Positions 7,658-16,155 are shown, numbered from the stretch's first letter. The stretch: DNA of 64,000 bases from Amycolatopsis jejuensis (GCF_000717335.1 NZ_JNYZ01000036.1:1-64000), one strand, 5' to 3'. Notes: generated by a model from the letters alone, not told the origin. Translations and numbers: made by a program.

Positions 7658-8467
7658 ATGGCAAGGGTGCTGTCGCTCGGCGAGGCGGTCGCCGAGCTGG
7701 TGCACGACGGGGACACCGTCGCTCTCGAGGGGTTCACTCACCTCATCCCGGTCGCGGCCGGGCACGAGATCATCCGGCAACGCAGGCGAAACCTGACGCT
7801 GGTCCGGATGACTCCGGACATCGTCTACGACCAGCTCATCGGCGCAGGCTGTGCGAGCAAGCTGATCTTCTCGTGGGGAGGCAATCCCGGGGTCGGCTCG
7901 CTGCACCGCTTCCGTGATGCCGTGCAGCATTCGTGGCCGGTGCCGCTGGAGATCGAGGAACACAGTCACGCGGGCATGGCCAACCGCTATGTCGCAGGAG
8001 CGTCCGGGCTGCCGTTCGCCGTGCTGCGCGGATACACCGGCACCGATCTGCCTGCGCAGACCTCCACGATCAAGCCGATCACCTGCCCGTTCACCGGAGA
8101 ACAGCTCACGGCCGTGCCCGCACTCAACCCGGACGTCACGATCGTGCACGCGCAACGTGCCGACCGGGTGGGCAACGTCCAGCTCTGGGGAATCCCCGGC
8201 GTGCAAAAGGAAGCTGTGCTCGCTGCGAAACGGTCACTGGTGACGGTAGAAGAGGTCGTCGACGAACTGGAACCGCGGCCCGGTGCGCTGATCCTGCCGT
8301 CGTGGGCGGTCACTGCAGTGGCCGAGGCGCCGGGTGGGTCGGCGCCGTCGTACGCCGCCGGGTACTACGAACGGGACAACTCGGCGTACCAGGCGTGGGA
8401 TGCGGTCGGGCGGGACCGCGACGAGTTCACCAAGTGGCTGAACGAACTGACCGGGGTGAAGGCATGA
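7658..8467 (+). CDS. pcaI: 3-oxoadipate CoA-transferase subunit A
   Basis: A 269-residue alpha subunit that, with PcaJ, moves CoA from succinyl-CoA to 3-oxoadipate in the beta-ketoadipate pathway. It shows family I CoA-transferase alpha features: an N-terminal VLSLGEAVAELVHDGDTVALEGF region, a SWGGNPGVG glycine turn, and HAQRADRVGNVQLWG, which is typical of the C-terminal part. ATG 7658 follows GGACGGAAGG. A GTG three bases earlier is also possible. The stop overlaps pcaJ (ATGA). It is the first gene of pcaIJFHG and lies 56 bases after a PcaR-like box. Confidence 0.93.
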   Translation: MARVLSLGEAVAELVHDGDTVALEGFTHLIPVAAGHEIIRQRRRNLTLVRMTPDIVYDQLIGAGCASKLIFSWGGNPGVGSLHRFRDAVQHSWPVPLEIEEHSHAGMANRYVAGASGLPFAVLRGYTGTDLPAQTSTIKPITCPFTGEQLTAVPALNPDVTIVHAQRADRVGNVQLWGIPGVQKEAVLAAKRSLVTVEEVVDELEPRPGALILPSWAVTAVAEAPGGSAPSYAAGYYERDNSAYQAWDAVGRDRDEFTKWLNELTGVKA

Positions 8468-9219
8468 GCGAGTACACCTCCGACGAGATGATGAGCGTCG
8501 CTGCGGCGCGGGCGTTGCGCGCGGGCACCTCCTGCTTCGTCGGGATCGGATTGCCCAGTACAGCGGCCAACCTCGCCCGGCGCACCCATGCCCCAGACCT
8601 CACGCTGATCTACGAATCTGGCTGCCTCGGCGCAAAACCCACCCGGCTGCCGCTGTCGATCGGCGACGGCGAGCTGGCCGACACGGCCGACGCGGTCGTC
8701 AGCGTGCCAGAGGTATTCAACTACTGGCTGCAGCCCGGCCGGATCGACGTCGGGTTCCTCGGAGCTGCGCAGTTGGACAAGTTCGGCAACATCAACACCA
8801 CAGTGATCGGCGCCGACTACCACGATCCGAAGGTGCGGCTGCCCGGCGCAGGCGGTGCGCCGGAGATCGCCGCCTCCTGTAAGGAGGTGTTCGTGGTGCT
8901 GCGGCAGAGCAAAAGGGCGTTCGTGGAGAAGGTCGACTTCATCACCTCGTTCGGCCACGGCACCGGCAGGGGCGACCGCGAGCGGCTCGGCCTGCGCGGC
9001 GCCGGGCCGACACTCGTGGTCACCGATCTCGGCCTGATGCGACCCGATCCGGACACCGCCGAGCTCACGCTCACCGAGCTGCACCCCGGTGTCGAGCTGG
9101 AGCAGGCTGTCGAAACCACCGGGTGGACACTGAAGGTGGCGGCGGACCTGAAGACCACCCCGGCGCCCCTTGAACGCGAACTGACCCTGCTCCGCGAACT
9201 GAAGAAGGCCGGCGAATGA
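8464..9219 (+). CDS. pcaJ: 3-oxoadipate CoA-transferase subunit B
   Basis: A 251-residue beta subunit of the 3-oxoadipate CoA-transferase. The family I beta signature LIYESGCLGA holds Glu51, the expected residue that forms the covalent CoA thioester intermediate. FNYWLQPGRIDVGFLGAAQLDKFGN is also typical of this subunit. The start overlaps the pcaI stop by four bases and the gene ends in a four-base overlap with pcaF, so the three are probably translationally coupled. Confidence 0.93.
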   Translation: MSEYTSDEMMSVAAARALRAGTSCFVGIGLPSTAANLARRTHAPDLTLIYESGCLGAKPTRLPLSIGDGELADTADAVVSVPEVFNYWLQPGRIDVGFLGAAQLDKFGNINTTVIGADYHDPKVRLPGAGGAPEIAASCKEVFVVLRQSKRAFVEKVDFITSFGHGTGRGDRERLGLRGAGPTLVVTDLGLMRPDPDTAELTLTELHPGVELEQAVETTGWTLKVAADLKTTPAPLERELTLLRELKKAGE

Positions 9220-10397
9220 GCGACGCATACGTACTCGACGCGATCCGTACTCCCTTCGGGCGCTACGGCGGCGCCCTGTCCGGGGTACGCCCCGACGACC
9301 TCGCTGCAGGTGTCCTGCGCGCGCTGGCGGAACGAAACGGACTTGATCCGTCCACAGTGGACGAAGTGCTGCTCGGTGACGCCAACGGCGCCGGTGAGGA
9401 CAACCGGAACGTGGCGCGGATGGCGGCGCTGCTTGCGGGCTGGCCGACGTCGGTGCCCGGGGCCACGGTCAACCGGCTTTGCGGCTCCGGCGTCGAGGCG
9501 ACCATGCAGGGCAGCCGGGCCATCCAGGTCGGGGACGCATCGCTGGTCGTCGCGGGTGGCGTCGAGTCGATGAGCCGGGCGCCGCTGGTGATGCCGAAGC
9601 CGGACAAGGCGTTCCCGGCCGGCAACCAGACGCTGTACAACTCAGCGCTCGGCTGGCGGATGGTCAACCCGGCGATGCCGTCGCAGTGGACGGTCTCGCT
9701 CGGCGAGTCCACCGAACTGCTGGCCGAACGTTACGGCATCGGCCGGGACGAGCAGGACGCATTCGCCGCGCGCAGCCACGCGAACGCGGCGCGGGCGTGG
9801 GACGAGGGCTTCTACGACGATCACGTGGTGCCGGTCGAGGGCGTCGAGCTGTCGCGTGACGAAGGAATCCGGCCGGATTCAACGGTCGAGAGACTCGGAA
9901 AGCTCAAGACGGTGTTCCGCAAGGAAAACGGCACTGTCACGGCGGGCAACGCTTCACCGCTGAACGATGGTGCGTCGGCGTTGCTGCTCGGTGACGCGGC
10001 CGCGGCGGAGCGGCTCGGCAAGGCTCCGCTGGCTCGGATCGCCGGTCGTGGGGCTGCGGGTGTCGACCCGGACGTGTTCGGCATCGGCCCGGTCCGTGCG
10101 GCGGAAATCGCGCTCGAACGGGCCGGCATCGACTGGAGTGACCTTGCGGCAGTGGAGCTCAACGAGGCGTTCGCCGCACAGTCGCTGGCCTGCCTCAAGG
10201 AATGGTCGAAGCTCGACCCGGAGATCGTGAACGTCAACGGCGGTGCCATCGCGATCGGCCATCCGCTCGGAGCCTCGGGCGGCCGGATCATCGGCACCCT
10301 TGCGCACCAGCTCCGCCGCACCGGTGGGCGCTGGGGTCTCGCTGCGATCTGCATCGGTGTGGGGCAGGGTCTCGCCGTCGTACTCGAGCGCCAGTAG
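9216..10397 (+). CDS. pcaF: 3-oxoadipyl-CoA thiolase
   Basis: A 393-residue thiolase that cleaves 3-oxoadipyl-CoA to succinyl-CoA and acetyl-CoA, the last pathway step. Acylated Cys89 (NRLCGSG), His349 (GHPLGASG) and Cys379 (CIGVGQG) make a complete catalytic set. The length is normal for the family. General acetyl-CoA acetyltransferase activity is possible from sequence alone, but its place between pcaIJ and pcaHG makes the beta-ketoadipate role clear. A TCCACAGTGGA palindrome lies in frame at 9351. Confidence 0.94.
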   Translation: MSDAYVLDAIRTPFGRYGGALSGVRPDDLAAGVLRALAERNGLDPSTVDEVLLGDANGAGEDNRNVARMAALLAGWPTSVPGATVNRLCGSGVEATMQGSRAIQVGDASLVVAGGVESMSRAPLVMPKPDKAFPAGNQTLYNSALGWRMVNPAMPSQWTVSLGESTELLAERYGIGRDEQDAFAARSHANAARAWDEGFYDDHVVPVEGVELSRDEGIRPDSTVERLGKLKTVFRKENGTVTAGNASPLNDGASALLLGDAAAAERLGKAPLARIAGRGAAGVDPDVFGIGPVRAAEIALERAGIDWSDLAAVELNEAFAAQSLACLKEWSKLDPEIVNVNGGAIAIGHPLGASGGRIIGTLAHQLRRTGGRWGLAAICIGVGQGLAVVLERQ

Positions 10398-10410
10398 AGG
10401 AGGACTCATC

Positions 10411-11145
10411 GTGGCCACCCCCACCGACCGGCGCTTGCCGCGCTACCGGACCGATCCCGACGGCACTCACCCGCCGCTCGACTATGCGCCGTACCGCTCG
10501 ACCACCCTGCGGCATCCGAAGCAGCCGCTGGTCTTGTTGCCGCAGATGCTCACCGAAGTCACCGGTCCATTGCTCGGCCCGGGACGGATCGGCGAACTCG
10601 ACAACGACCTCACGCGGCAGCACGCAGGAGAGCCGCAGGGGCAGCGGATCATCGTCACCGGCAGGCTCCTCGACGGCGACGGACGTCCGATCCGCAACTC
10701 GCTCGTCGAGATCTGGCAAGCGAATGCCGGCGGGCGCTACCGGCACACCGGCGACCGCTGGCCATCGCCGCTCGACCCGAACTTCGACGGGCTGGGCCGC
10801 ACCCTCACCGACGGCGACGGGCGTTATCAGTTCACTACCATCAAACCCGGCGCGTATCCGTGGAAGAACCACGACAACGCCTGGCGTCCGGCGCACATCC
10901 ACTTCTCCGTCTTCGGTTCGGCGTTCACGCAACGGCTCGTCACGCAGATGTACTTCCCCGACGATCCGCTGTTCTCGCAGGACCCGATCTTCAACTCGAT
11001 CCCCGACGAGAAGGCGCGGCAGCGGATGATCTCGCGGTTCGACCTCCAGCGCACCGAGGAGGAATGGGCACTGGCGTTCCAGTTCGACATCGTGGTGCGC
11101 GGGCGCGAGCAGTCGGTGTTCGAGGACGAGGAGGAAGACGAGTGA
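10411..11145 (+). CDS. pcaH: Protocatechuate 3,4-dioxygenase beta subunit
   Basis: A 244-residue subunit carrying the ferric iron of the intradiol dioxygenase that opens protocatechuate to 3-carboxy-cis,cis-muconate. The four expected iron ligands are visible: Tyr110 (GGRYRHTG), Tyr149 (GAYPW), His162 and His164 (RPAHIHFS). The N-terminal LPRYRTDPDGTHPPLDY segment is typical of PcaH. GTG 10411 follows GAGGAGG. The C-terminus is unusually acidic (FEDEEEDE). The stop overlaps the probable pcaG start. Confidence 0.95.
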   Translation: MATPTDRRLPRYRTDPDGTHPPLDYAPYRSTTLRHPKQPLVLLPQMLTEVTGPLLGPGRIGELDNDLTRQHAGEPQGQRIIVTGRLLDGDGRPIRNSLVEIWQANAGGRYRHTGDRWPSPLDPNFDGLGRTLTDGDGRYQFTTIKPGAYPWKNHDNAWRPAHIHFSVFGSAFTQRLVTQMYFPDDPLFSQDPIFNSIPDEKARQRMISRFDLQRTEEEWALAFQFDIVVRGREQSVFEDEEEDE

Positions 11146-11693
11146 GGATGGAAAGCACCCCCTCGCAGACCGTCGGGCCGTACCTGTCCATCGGGCTGCC
11201 GTGGGAGGACGGGCCGTTCGTTGTCGCGGAGGGCACCGAAGGCGCCGTGTGGATCCGCGGCGGGGTTTACGACGGCGCGGGTGATCCGGTGCCTGACGCG
11301 ATGATCGAGACGTGGCAAGCCGATCCGGACGGCGCGTTCGACCATCCCGACGACCCGCGCGGGGCTCCCGGCCTCCCGTTCCGTGCGTTCGGCCGGTGTC
11401 CCACCGACGAGCAGGGGCAGTACCGGATTCTCACAGTGCTGCCCGGCATCGTGCCGGACGCGACCGGTGCACCGCAGGCGCGGCACATCGACGTTTCGGT
11501 GTTCGCTCGCGGGCTGCTGAACCGGGTCGTGACGCGGATCTACTTCGAGGACCAGGACAATTCCGCGGACGCGGTGCTGGCGAGCGTGCCGGAGGGACGG
11601 CGTGGCACGCTGCTCGCGCGGAAGGACGGCGACGGCTACCGGTTCGACGTGCGGCTGCAAGGGGAGGGGGAGACGGTGTTCTTTGCGGTCTGA
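11142..11693 (+). CDS. pcaG: Protocatechuate 3,4-dioxygenase alpha subunit
   Basis: A 183-residue non-catalytic partner of PcaH with the intradiol-dioxygenase fold (SQTVGPYLSIGLPW, MIETWQADPDG, and FRAFGRCPTDEQGQYRI). It lacks the iron ligands, as expected for the alpha subunit. I prefer GTG 11142, which overlaps the pcaH stop and has GAGGAAG five bases upstream. ATG 11148 is an alternative two codons later. The last codons and the TGA stop are copied exactly within the repeat array that follows. Confidence 0.93.
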   Translation: MRMESTPSQTVGPYLSIGLPWEDGPFVVAEGTEGAVWIRGGVYDGAGDPVPDAMIETWQADPDGAFDHPDDPRGAPGLPFRAFGRCPTDEQGQYRILTVLPGIVPDATGAPQARHIDVSVFARGLLNRVVTRIYFEDQDNSADAVLASVPEGRRGTLLARKDGDGYRFDVRLQGEGETVFFAV

Positions 11694-12140
11694 TCAGCCG
11701 GTGATGAGCGGCCCGATCAGGCGATGACGCAGCGGTCTAATCCGGCACTGACGCCGCGGCCAGATCAGGCGGCGACGCAGTGGTCTGTTCAGGCACTGAC
11801 GCCGCGGCCCGATCAGGCGGCGACGCAGTGGTCTGTTCAGGCACTGACGCAGCGGTCTGATCAGCCGGTGATGAGCGGCCCGATCAGGCGGTCACGCAGT
11901 GGTCTGATCAGGCGGCGACGGAGCTGCCGGATCGGCCGGGTGGCGTCCTGGTCGGACCGGCGGGGTGGCGTAGCCGTCTGGTTGGCCGGTGGCGTAGCGG
12001 TCTGGTGGCGTAATCGTCTGATCGGAGGGTGACGTAGCGGTTCGACCGGCAGGGTGATCTCGCGGTCTGACCGGCCGGGGCGACTCGCCATCTGGTGGCT
12101 GGTAAGCCTGACCGGCCGAGGTGACTTCACAGTCTGACCA
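11685..12140. repeat. 24-bp (48-bp double) tandem array starting inside the pcaG stop region
   Basis: GCACTGACGC recurs at 11745, 11793 and 11841, a 48-bp period made of two 24-bp half-units that share CAGYGGTCTG and GATCAG words. A 39-bp block covering the last two codons and stop of pcaG (11685-11723) is repeated without change at 11852-11890. More diverged copies run to about 12140. The array fills 11694-12227, where I find no gene. In many actinobacterial pca operons pcaB would be found near here. Confidence 0.9.
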
Positions 12141-12227
12141 GCCGCTGAGCAGAGCGGCCGACCAGAGCAGGCCGACCAGCAGGGTGACCAGCAGGGTGAC
12201 CAGAGTGTCCATTGTGGAGGTTCAAGC

Positions 12228-13007
12228 GTGAGCAGTGTCCGGGTGCACCGGGTCGTCGACGGTCCGGCGGCTGGTCCGGTGGTGGTGTTGTCCAACTCGA
12301 TCGGCAGCGACCACCGGATGTGGGAGCCGCAGGTCGCGCCGTTGGCCGAGCGCGGGTTCCGCGTCGTGCGGTACGACACGCGCGGTCACGGGGCGTCGCC
12401 GGTGCCGCCGGGGCCGTACGACCTGGCCGACCTCGGCGGCGACGTGCTGGGGCTGCTCGACGACCTCGACGTCGACCGTGCGCACTTCGTCGGGCTGTCG
12501 CTGGGCGGGATGGTCGGGATGTGGCTTGGCACGCAGGTCCCGGATCGGTTGGTGAGCCTCACGTTGTGCTGCACGTCGGCGCAGCTCGGTCCGCCGGAGA
12601 TGTGGGCCGAGCGGGCCCGCACCGTGCGGGCCGAGGGCACGGCGGCGGTCGCGGAGGCAGGCGTCGGACGCTGGGTCACCCCGGCGTACGCGCAGGCGCA
12701 TCCGGACCGGGTTGCGTACCTGCGCGAGATGATCGAGGCACAGCCCGACGAGGGGTACGCCGCCTGCTGCGCCGCGATCGAGCGGATGGACCTCACCGGG
12801 GATCTGGCCAAGATTTCCGTGCCGGCACTGGTGATCGCGGGCGCGGAGGACCCGTCGACGCCCGCCGAACCACACGGCAGGATCATTGCCGACGGGATCC
12901 CGGACGCGCGGCTGGAGATCGTCGCATCCGCCGCGCACCTGGGCAGTTACGAACAGCCGGACGAGTTCACCCGGCTGATCCTCGGGCAGATCACGGAGGA
13001 ACGGTGA
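12228..13007 (+). CDS. pcaD: 3-oxoadipate enol-lactonase
   Basis: A 259-residue alpha/beta hydrolase that opens 3-oxoadipate enol-lactone. The nucleophile elbow GLSLGG carries Ser91. The oxyanion region is LSNSIGSDHRMW, a strong signature of PcaD-type lactonases. The conserved YDTRGHG motif and a C-terminal His (SAAHLGSYEQPDEF) complete the triad pattern. GTG 12228 has GGAGG upstream. Many actinobacteria have pcaD fused with pcaC as pcaL; here they are separate but overlap by four bases. Confidence 0.92.
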   Translation: MSSVRVHRVVDGPAAGPVVVLSNSIGSDHRMWEPQVAPLAERGFRVVRYDTRGHGASPVPPGPYDLADLGGDVLGLLDDLDVDRAHFVGLSLGGMVGMWLGTQVPDRLVSLTLCCTSAQLGPPEMWAERARTVRAEGTAAVAEAGVGRWVTPAYAQAHPDRVAYLREMIEAQPDEGYAACCAAIERMDLTGDLAKISVPALVIAGAEDPSTPAEPHGRIIADGIPDARLEIVASAAHLGSYEQPDEFTRLILGQITEER

Positions 13008-13405
13008 CCGGAGACCGTTACGAGGCAGGCATGAAGGTGCGCCGCGAGGTGCTCGGCGACGAGCACGTCGACCGGGCAGTCGCGCGGACCACCGAGTTCA
13101 GCAGCCCGTTCCAGGAGTACATCACCGAGTCGGTGTGGGGCTCGGTGTGGACGCGCGACGGGCTCGACCGGCGGACCCGCAGCTGCATCACGCTGGCCGC
13201 GCTCACCGCGCTGCACTGCCACGACGAGCTTGCGATGCACGTCCGGGCGGCGGTGCGCAACGGCCTTACCACCGACGAGATCCGTGAGGTTTTGCTGCAC
13301 ACCGGCGTGTACGCGGGGGTGCCGGCCGCGAACACGGCGATCGCGATCGCCCAGCGCATCCTCGCCGAGATGGGAGAGCCGACGGCCGGACCACCGGCCG
13401 GATAG
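13004..13405 (+). CDS. pcaC: 4-carboxymuconolactone decarboxylase
   Basis: A 133-residue all-helical AhpD-like enzyme that decarboxylates gamma-carboxymuconolactone to 3-oxoadipate enol-lactone. The family pattern is clear: YEAGMKVRREVLGDEHVDRA at the N-terminus, TRSCITLAALTALHCHDELAMHV in the active-site helix, and GVYAGVPAANTAIAIA near the C-terminus. GTG 13004 overlaps the pcaD stop (GTGA). The substrate must come from a PcaB activity that is not encoded in this window. Confidence 0.94.
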   Translation: MTGDRYEAGMKVRREVLGDEHVDRAVARTTEFSSPFQEYITESVWGSVWTRDGLDRRTRSCITLAALTALHCHDELAMHVRAAVRNGLTTDEIREVLLHTGVYAGVPAANTAIAIAQRILAEMGEPTAGPPAG

Positions 13406-13415
13406 GGTTCGCGAC

Positions 13416-14222
13416 ATGGATTCCGACGAGCAGGCCGAACGCGGCGCACACCACGTGCAGTCGCTCGAGCGCGGGCTGGCGGTGATCAAGGCGTTCAGCG
13501 CCGAGGCACCGCATCCCACGCTCAGTGAGGTCGCCCGCGCCACCGGGCTCACTCGCGCGGCGGCGCGACGGTTCCTGCTCACCCTCGTCGACCTCGGATA
13601 CGTCCGCACCGACGGCAAGTACTTCTCGCTCACCGCGCGGGTGCTGGACCTCGGCTACGCGTATTTGTCGAGCCTGAGCCTCGCCGAAGTCGCGCAGCCG
13701 CACCTGGAGCGGCTGTCGGCGGAAGTGCACGAGTCGAGCTCGGTGTCGGTGCTGGAAGCCACGGACGTCGTGTACGTCGCGCGCGTTGCGGTGTCGCGGA
13801 TCATGACTGTGAGCATCAATGTCGGGACGCGGTTTCCGGCGCACGCCACGTCGATGGGGCACGTGCTGCTCGCCGGCATGGACAACACCGAGCTGAAGGC
13901 GTATTTCATCGTCGCCGAGCTGGACAAACTGACCGCCCGCACCCTCACCGAACAGGCTGCGCTCAAGGTCGAACTGGCGCGCGTCCGGGAGCAGGGCTGG
14001 GCGATGGTCGACCAGGAGCTCGAGGAGGGTCTGCGTTCGGTCGCCGCGCCGATCCGCAATCGCGCCGGACGGGTGGTGGCCGCGGTGAACATCTCCACGC
14101 ATGCAAGCCGTACGCCGATCGAGGCCGTCCGCACGAAGCTCGTTCCGCCGTTGCTTGCCACCGCCGCTGCCATTTCGGACGATCTCGCCGTGGTTTCGAC
14201 CCGCCGAGCGATGCGTGGCTGA
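13416..14222 (+). CDS. IclR-family regulator, PcaR/PobR type
   Basis: A 268-residue regulator with an N-terminal winged helix (VQSLERGLAVIKAF, then the recognition helix of TLSEVARATGLTRAAARRFLLTL) and a C-terminal IclR effector domain (TSMGHVLLAG, LEEGLRSVAAPIRN, AAVNIS). This pattern is that of beta-ketoadipate regulators such as PcaR, PcaU and PobR. It lies 10 bp after pcaC and is probably cotranscribed. It is the best candidate to bind the PcaR-like box at 7588-7602. Whether it activates or represses is unknown. Confidence 0.9.
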   Translation: MDSDEQAERGAHHVQSLERGLAVIKAFSAEAPHPTLSEVARATGLTRAAARRFLLTLVDLGYVRTDGKYFSLTARVLDLGYAYLSSLSLAEVAQPHLERLSAEVHESSSVSVLEATDVVYVARVAVSRIMTVSINVGTRFPAHATSMGHVLLAGMDNTELKAYFIVAELDKLTARTLTEQAALKVELARVREQGWAMVDQELEEGLRSVAAPIRNRAGRVVAAVNISTHASRTPIEAVRTKLVPPLLATAAAISDDLAVVSTRRAMRG

Positions 14223-14232
14223 GGGGGCGCCG

Positions 14233-14829
14233 ATGTCCGGACTGCCGGTTGCCGGTCTGCTGCTCGCCGCAGGTGCGGGCAGACGATTCGGCGGACCCAA
14301 GGCGCTGGTCGAATACGAGGGAGAACCGCTGGTCCGCCGGGCGGTCCGGACGCTGAGCGAGGCCGGGTGCACGTCGGTGCGGGTGGTCGTCGGTGCGGCC
14401 GCCGCGGAGGTCCGCGAACTCCTTCCGCCGCAGGCGATCGCGGTGCTCGCCGAGCGGTGGGAGGCGGGGATGGGGGAGTCGCTGAAGGCGGGGCTCGAGT
14501 CGCTGATCGCGGACGACCCGGCGGTCGCGGTCCTCGTGCACCTCGTCGACCTGCCGTGGGTGCCGGCCGCGGCTCTCGCGCGAGTCCTCGCGGAGGCGGC
14601 CGACGACGCCGTCGTGCGAGCCGCCTACCAGGGGGTTCCCGGACATCCGGCCCTATTCGGGCGGCGATGGTGGCCCGAGATCGCCGCCACTGCGCACGGC
14701 GACCACGGAGCACGGGACTGGCTGCGCGGGCGGTCCGACGTGCGCCTCGTCGAATGCGGTGACCTCGGCAGCGGCAGTGATGTCGACCGGCCCGGTGATC
14801 TGGCCGGGCCGGGCGCCGAGCGGCGTTGA
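14233..14829 (+). CDS. MocA-like nucleotidyltransferase for molybdenum cofactor
   Basis: A 198-residue NTP transferase with the signature LLLAAGAGRRFGGPKAL near residue 10 and an acidic metal-binding VDLPWVP motif. Relatives of this type (MocA/MobA-like) attach CMP or GMP to molybdopterin in molybdenum hydroxylase clusters. It starts 11 bp after the IclR gene and opens the cox-like cluster, so its role in cofactor maturation is well supported by context. CMP transfer is the better guess, since CO-dehydrogenase-type enzymes use the cytosine dinucleotide cofactor. The C-terminus after about residue 180 is low-complexity. Confidence 0.85.
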   Translation: MSGLPVAGLLLAAGAGRRFGGPKALVEYEGEPLVRRAVRTLSEAGCTSVRVVVGAAAAEVRELLPPQAIAVLAERWEAGMGESLKAGLESLIADDPAVAVLVHLVDLPWVPAAALARVLAEAADDAVVRAAYQGVPGHPALFGRRWWPEIAATAHGDHGARDWLRGRSDVRLVECGDLGSGSDVDRPGDLAGPGAERR

Positions 14830-14951
14830 GCGGCGTTGAGCGGCTCGGCCTGGTTCTGGCGCCGCCTGGGACGGTCCGGCGGCAGCGGCCGATCGGGCTT
14901 CGTGCGATGGTGAACGGCGCAACGGAGCGTTCCGGCTTTACGATCGGAGGC

Positions 14952-15830
14952 GTGACAGAGTCTCTCGCCTCGCCCGACGCGCTCGCGGCCGCCCTTGACA
15001 CCACCGGTTACCTCGCCGACGAGGGGCTGGCCACCGCGGGGTTCCTCGCGTTGCAGATGCGCCGTCCGCTCTTCTGCGAGGGCGAGCCGGGTACCGGAAA
15101 AACCTCGCTTGCGCTTGCGTTGTCGGAGGCGTTGCGGTGGCCGTTGGTGCGACTTCAGTGTCACGAGGGCATCGACGCCGCGCAGGCGCTCTACGAGTGG
15201 GACTTCCCCCGTCAGCTGCTGCACTTGCGGGCGCTCGAAGCCGCGGACGGCGGACGGCTCGACGCGGAAACTGCCGAACGCTCGCTGTACACCGAGCGCT
15301 TCCTGCTGGCCCGCCCGCTGTTGCAGGCGCTGACGACGGCGCCGTGCGTACTGCTCGTCGACGAGATCGACCGCGCCGACGACGAGTTCGAGGCATTCCT
15401 GCTGCAACTCCTGGACGAGTACACGGTCACGATCCCGGAGTACGGCGAGGTGCGCGCCGAGCAGCCGCCGCTGGTCGTGTTGACGTCCAACCGCACCCGC
15501 GAAGTGCACGATGCGCTCAAGCGGCGGTGTCTCTACCACTGGCTCGAGCACCCGGACCTGGCGCGCGAGATCAACATCCTGCGCCGCCGTCTGCCCGGCA
15601 TCGGCGAAACGCTCGCCCGCCAGGTCGCCGACGCGGTCCACCGGCTGCGGGCGATGGACCTGCTGAAGCCGCCCGGAGTCGCCGAATCCCTCGACTGGGC
15701 CCGCGCCTTGCTCGCCCTCAACCGCGACGAACTGGACGCCGCGACAGCCGCGCGCACCCTCGGCGCAGTGCTGAAGTACAGCGAGGATCTCGACCGGGTC
15801 CGGGCGAAGCTGGACACGCTGTTCTCCTGA
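14952..15830 (+). CDS. MoxR-family AAA ATPase (CoxD type)
   Basis: A 292-residue AAA ATPase with Walker A GEPGTGKTS, Walker B LLVDEIDRAD, sensor LTSNRTREVHDALKRRC, and a helical lid. CoxD-like MoxR ATPases work with VWA proteins to insert or activate the Mo/Cu centre of CO-dehydrogenase-type enzymes. The VWA partner lies 1.2 kb downstream, after a repeat array. GTG 14952 gives the usual family N-terminus (MTESLASPDALAAAL), though GGAGG sits only one base upstream. ATG 14907 would add 15 residues. Confidence 0.88.
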   Translation: MTESLASPDALAAALDTTGYLADEGLATAGFLALQMRRPLFCEGEPGTGKTSLALALSEALRWPLVRLQCHEGIDAAQALYEWDFPRQLLHLRALEAADGGRLDAETAERSLYTERFLLARPLLQALTTAPCVLLVDEIDRADDEFEAFLLQLLDEYTVTIPEYGEVRAEQPPLVVLTSNRTREVHDALKRRCLYHWLEHPDLAREINILRRRLPGIGETLARQVADAVHRLRAMDLLKPPGVAESLDWARALLALNRDELDAATAARTLGAVLKYSEDLDRVRAKLDTLFS

Positions 15831-15836
15831 TTCGAG

Positions 15837-15981
15837 TCCATTGTGGACTGATCGGTTAATTCCGTTGCGGTGGTGGGGGATACCAGTATGCTTGGGGGTA
15901 TCACCGAATTACTCCATGACCGCAGGTGAAGGAGGGGCCGTGACCGACGTCGTCCGGATTGCTCTCCTTGCCGTTCACTGA
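15837..15981 (+). CDS. Putative 13-residue leader peptide (15940-15981) with its upstream region
   Basis: A micro-ORF GTG...TGA at 15940-15981 encodes MTDVVRIALLAVH, six of thirteen residues being Val, Ile or Leu. AAGGAGG at 15929-15935 is one of the best ribosome binding sites in the window. A GATACC/GGTATC inverted repeat and a TATGCT element (about 15881-15902) lie upstream and could be operator and -10. The arrangement suits an attenuation leader for branched-chain amino-acid genes, but none follows. This is an inference from layout; no homologue is claimed. Confidence 0.4.
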
Positions 15982-16051
15982 GTTCCGTTCTTTTCCGAAG
16001 GTTCCGCGCGCCCGCTCTGCGCTACCGGGGTCGGCCGCTGCGCGTAACCAC

Positions 16052-16155
16052 GGTCCGCGCACGTCGCCCCGGAGGCGGGGTGCGTGCGCGGACCGCCCTC
16101 GTCGGCGCCATGGGCGCCGGGAAGGAGAGAGATGAGAGTTGTCGTGCGCCGCTGA
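16052..16155 (+). promoter_or_regulatory. Attenuator-like hairpins and an orphan strong start site
   Basis: GGTCCGCGCA (16052-16061) pairs perfectly with TGCGCGGACC (16085-16094), with a nested CCCC/GGGG stem inside. A second hairpin follows at 16103-16119 (7-bp stem, ATG loop). AAGGAGAGAG then precedes an ATG at 16132 whose frame closes after seven codons (stop at 16153-16155). Leader peptide, hairpin and strong start resemble the 5' end of an attenuated gene whose body is gone, replaced by the 55-bp array. Confidence 0.45.

Noticed and set aside
15881..15902. CsoR-type copper operator (ATACC...GGTAT)
   Set aside because: The spacer of about 12 bases is too long for known sites and no copper gene is nearby.
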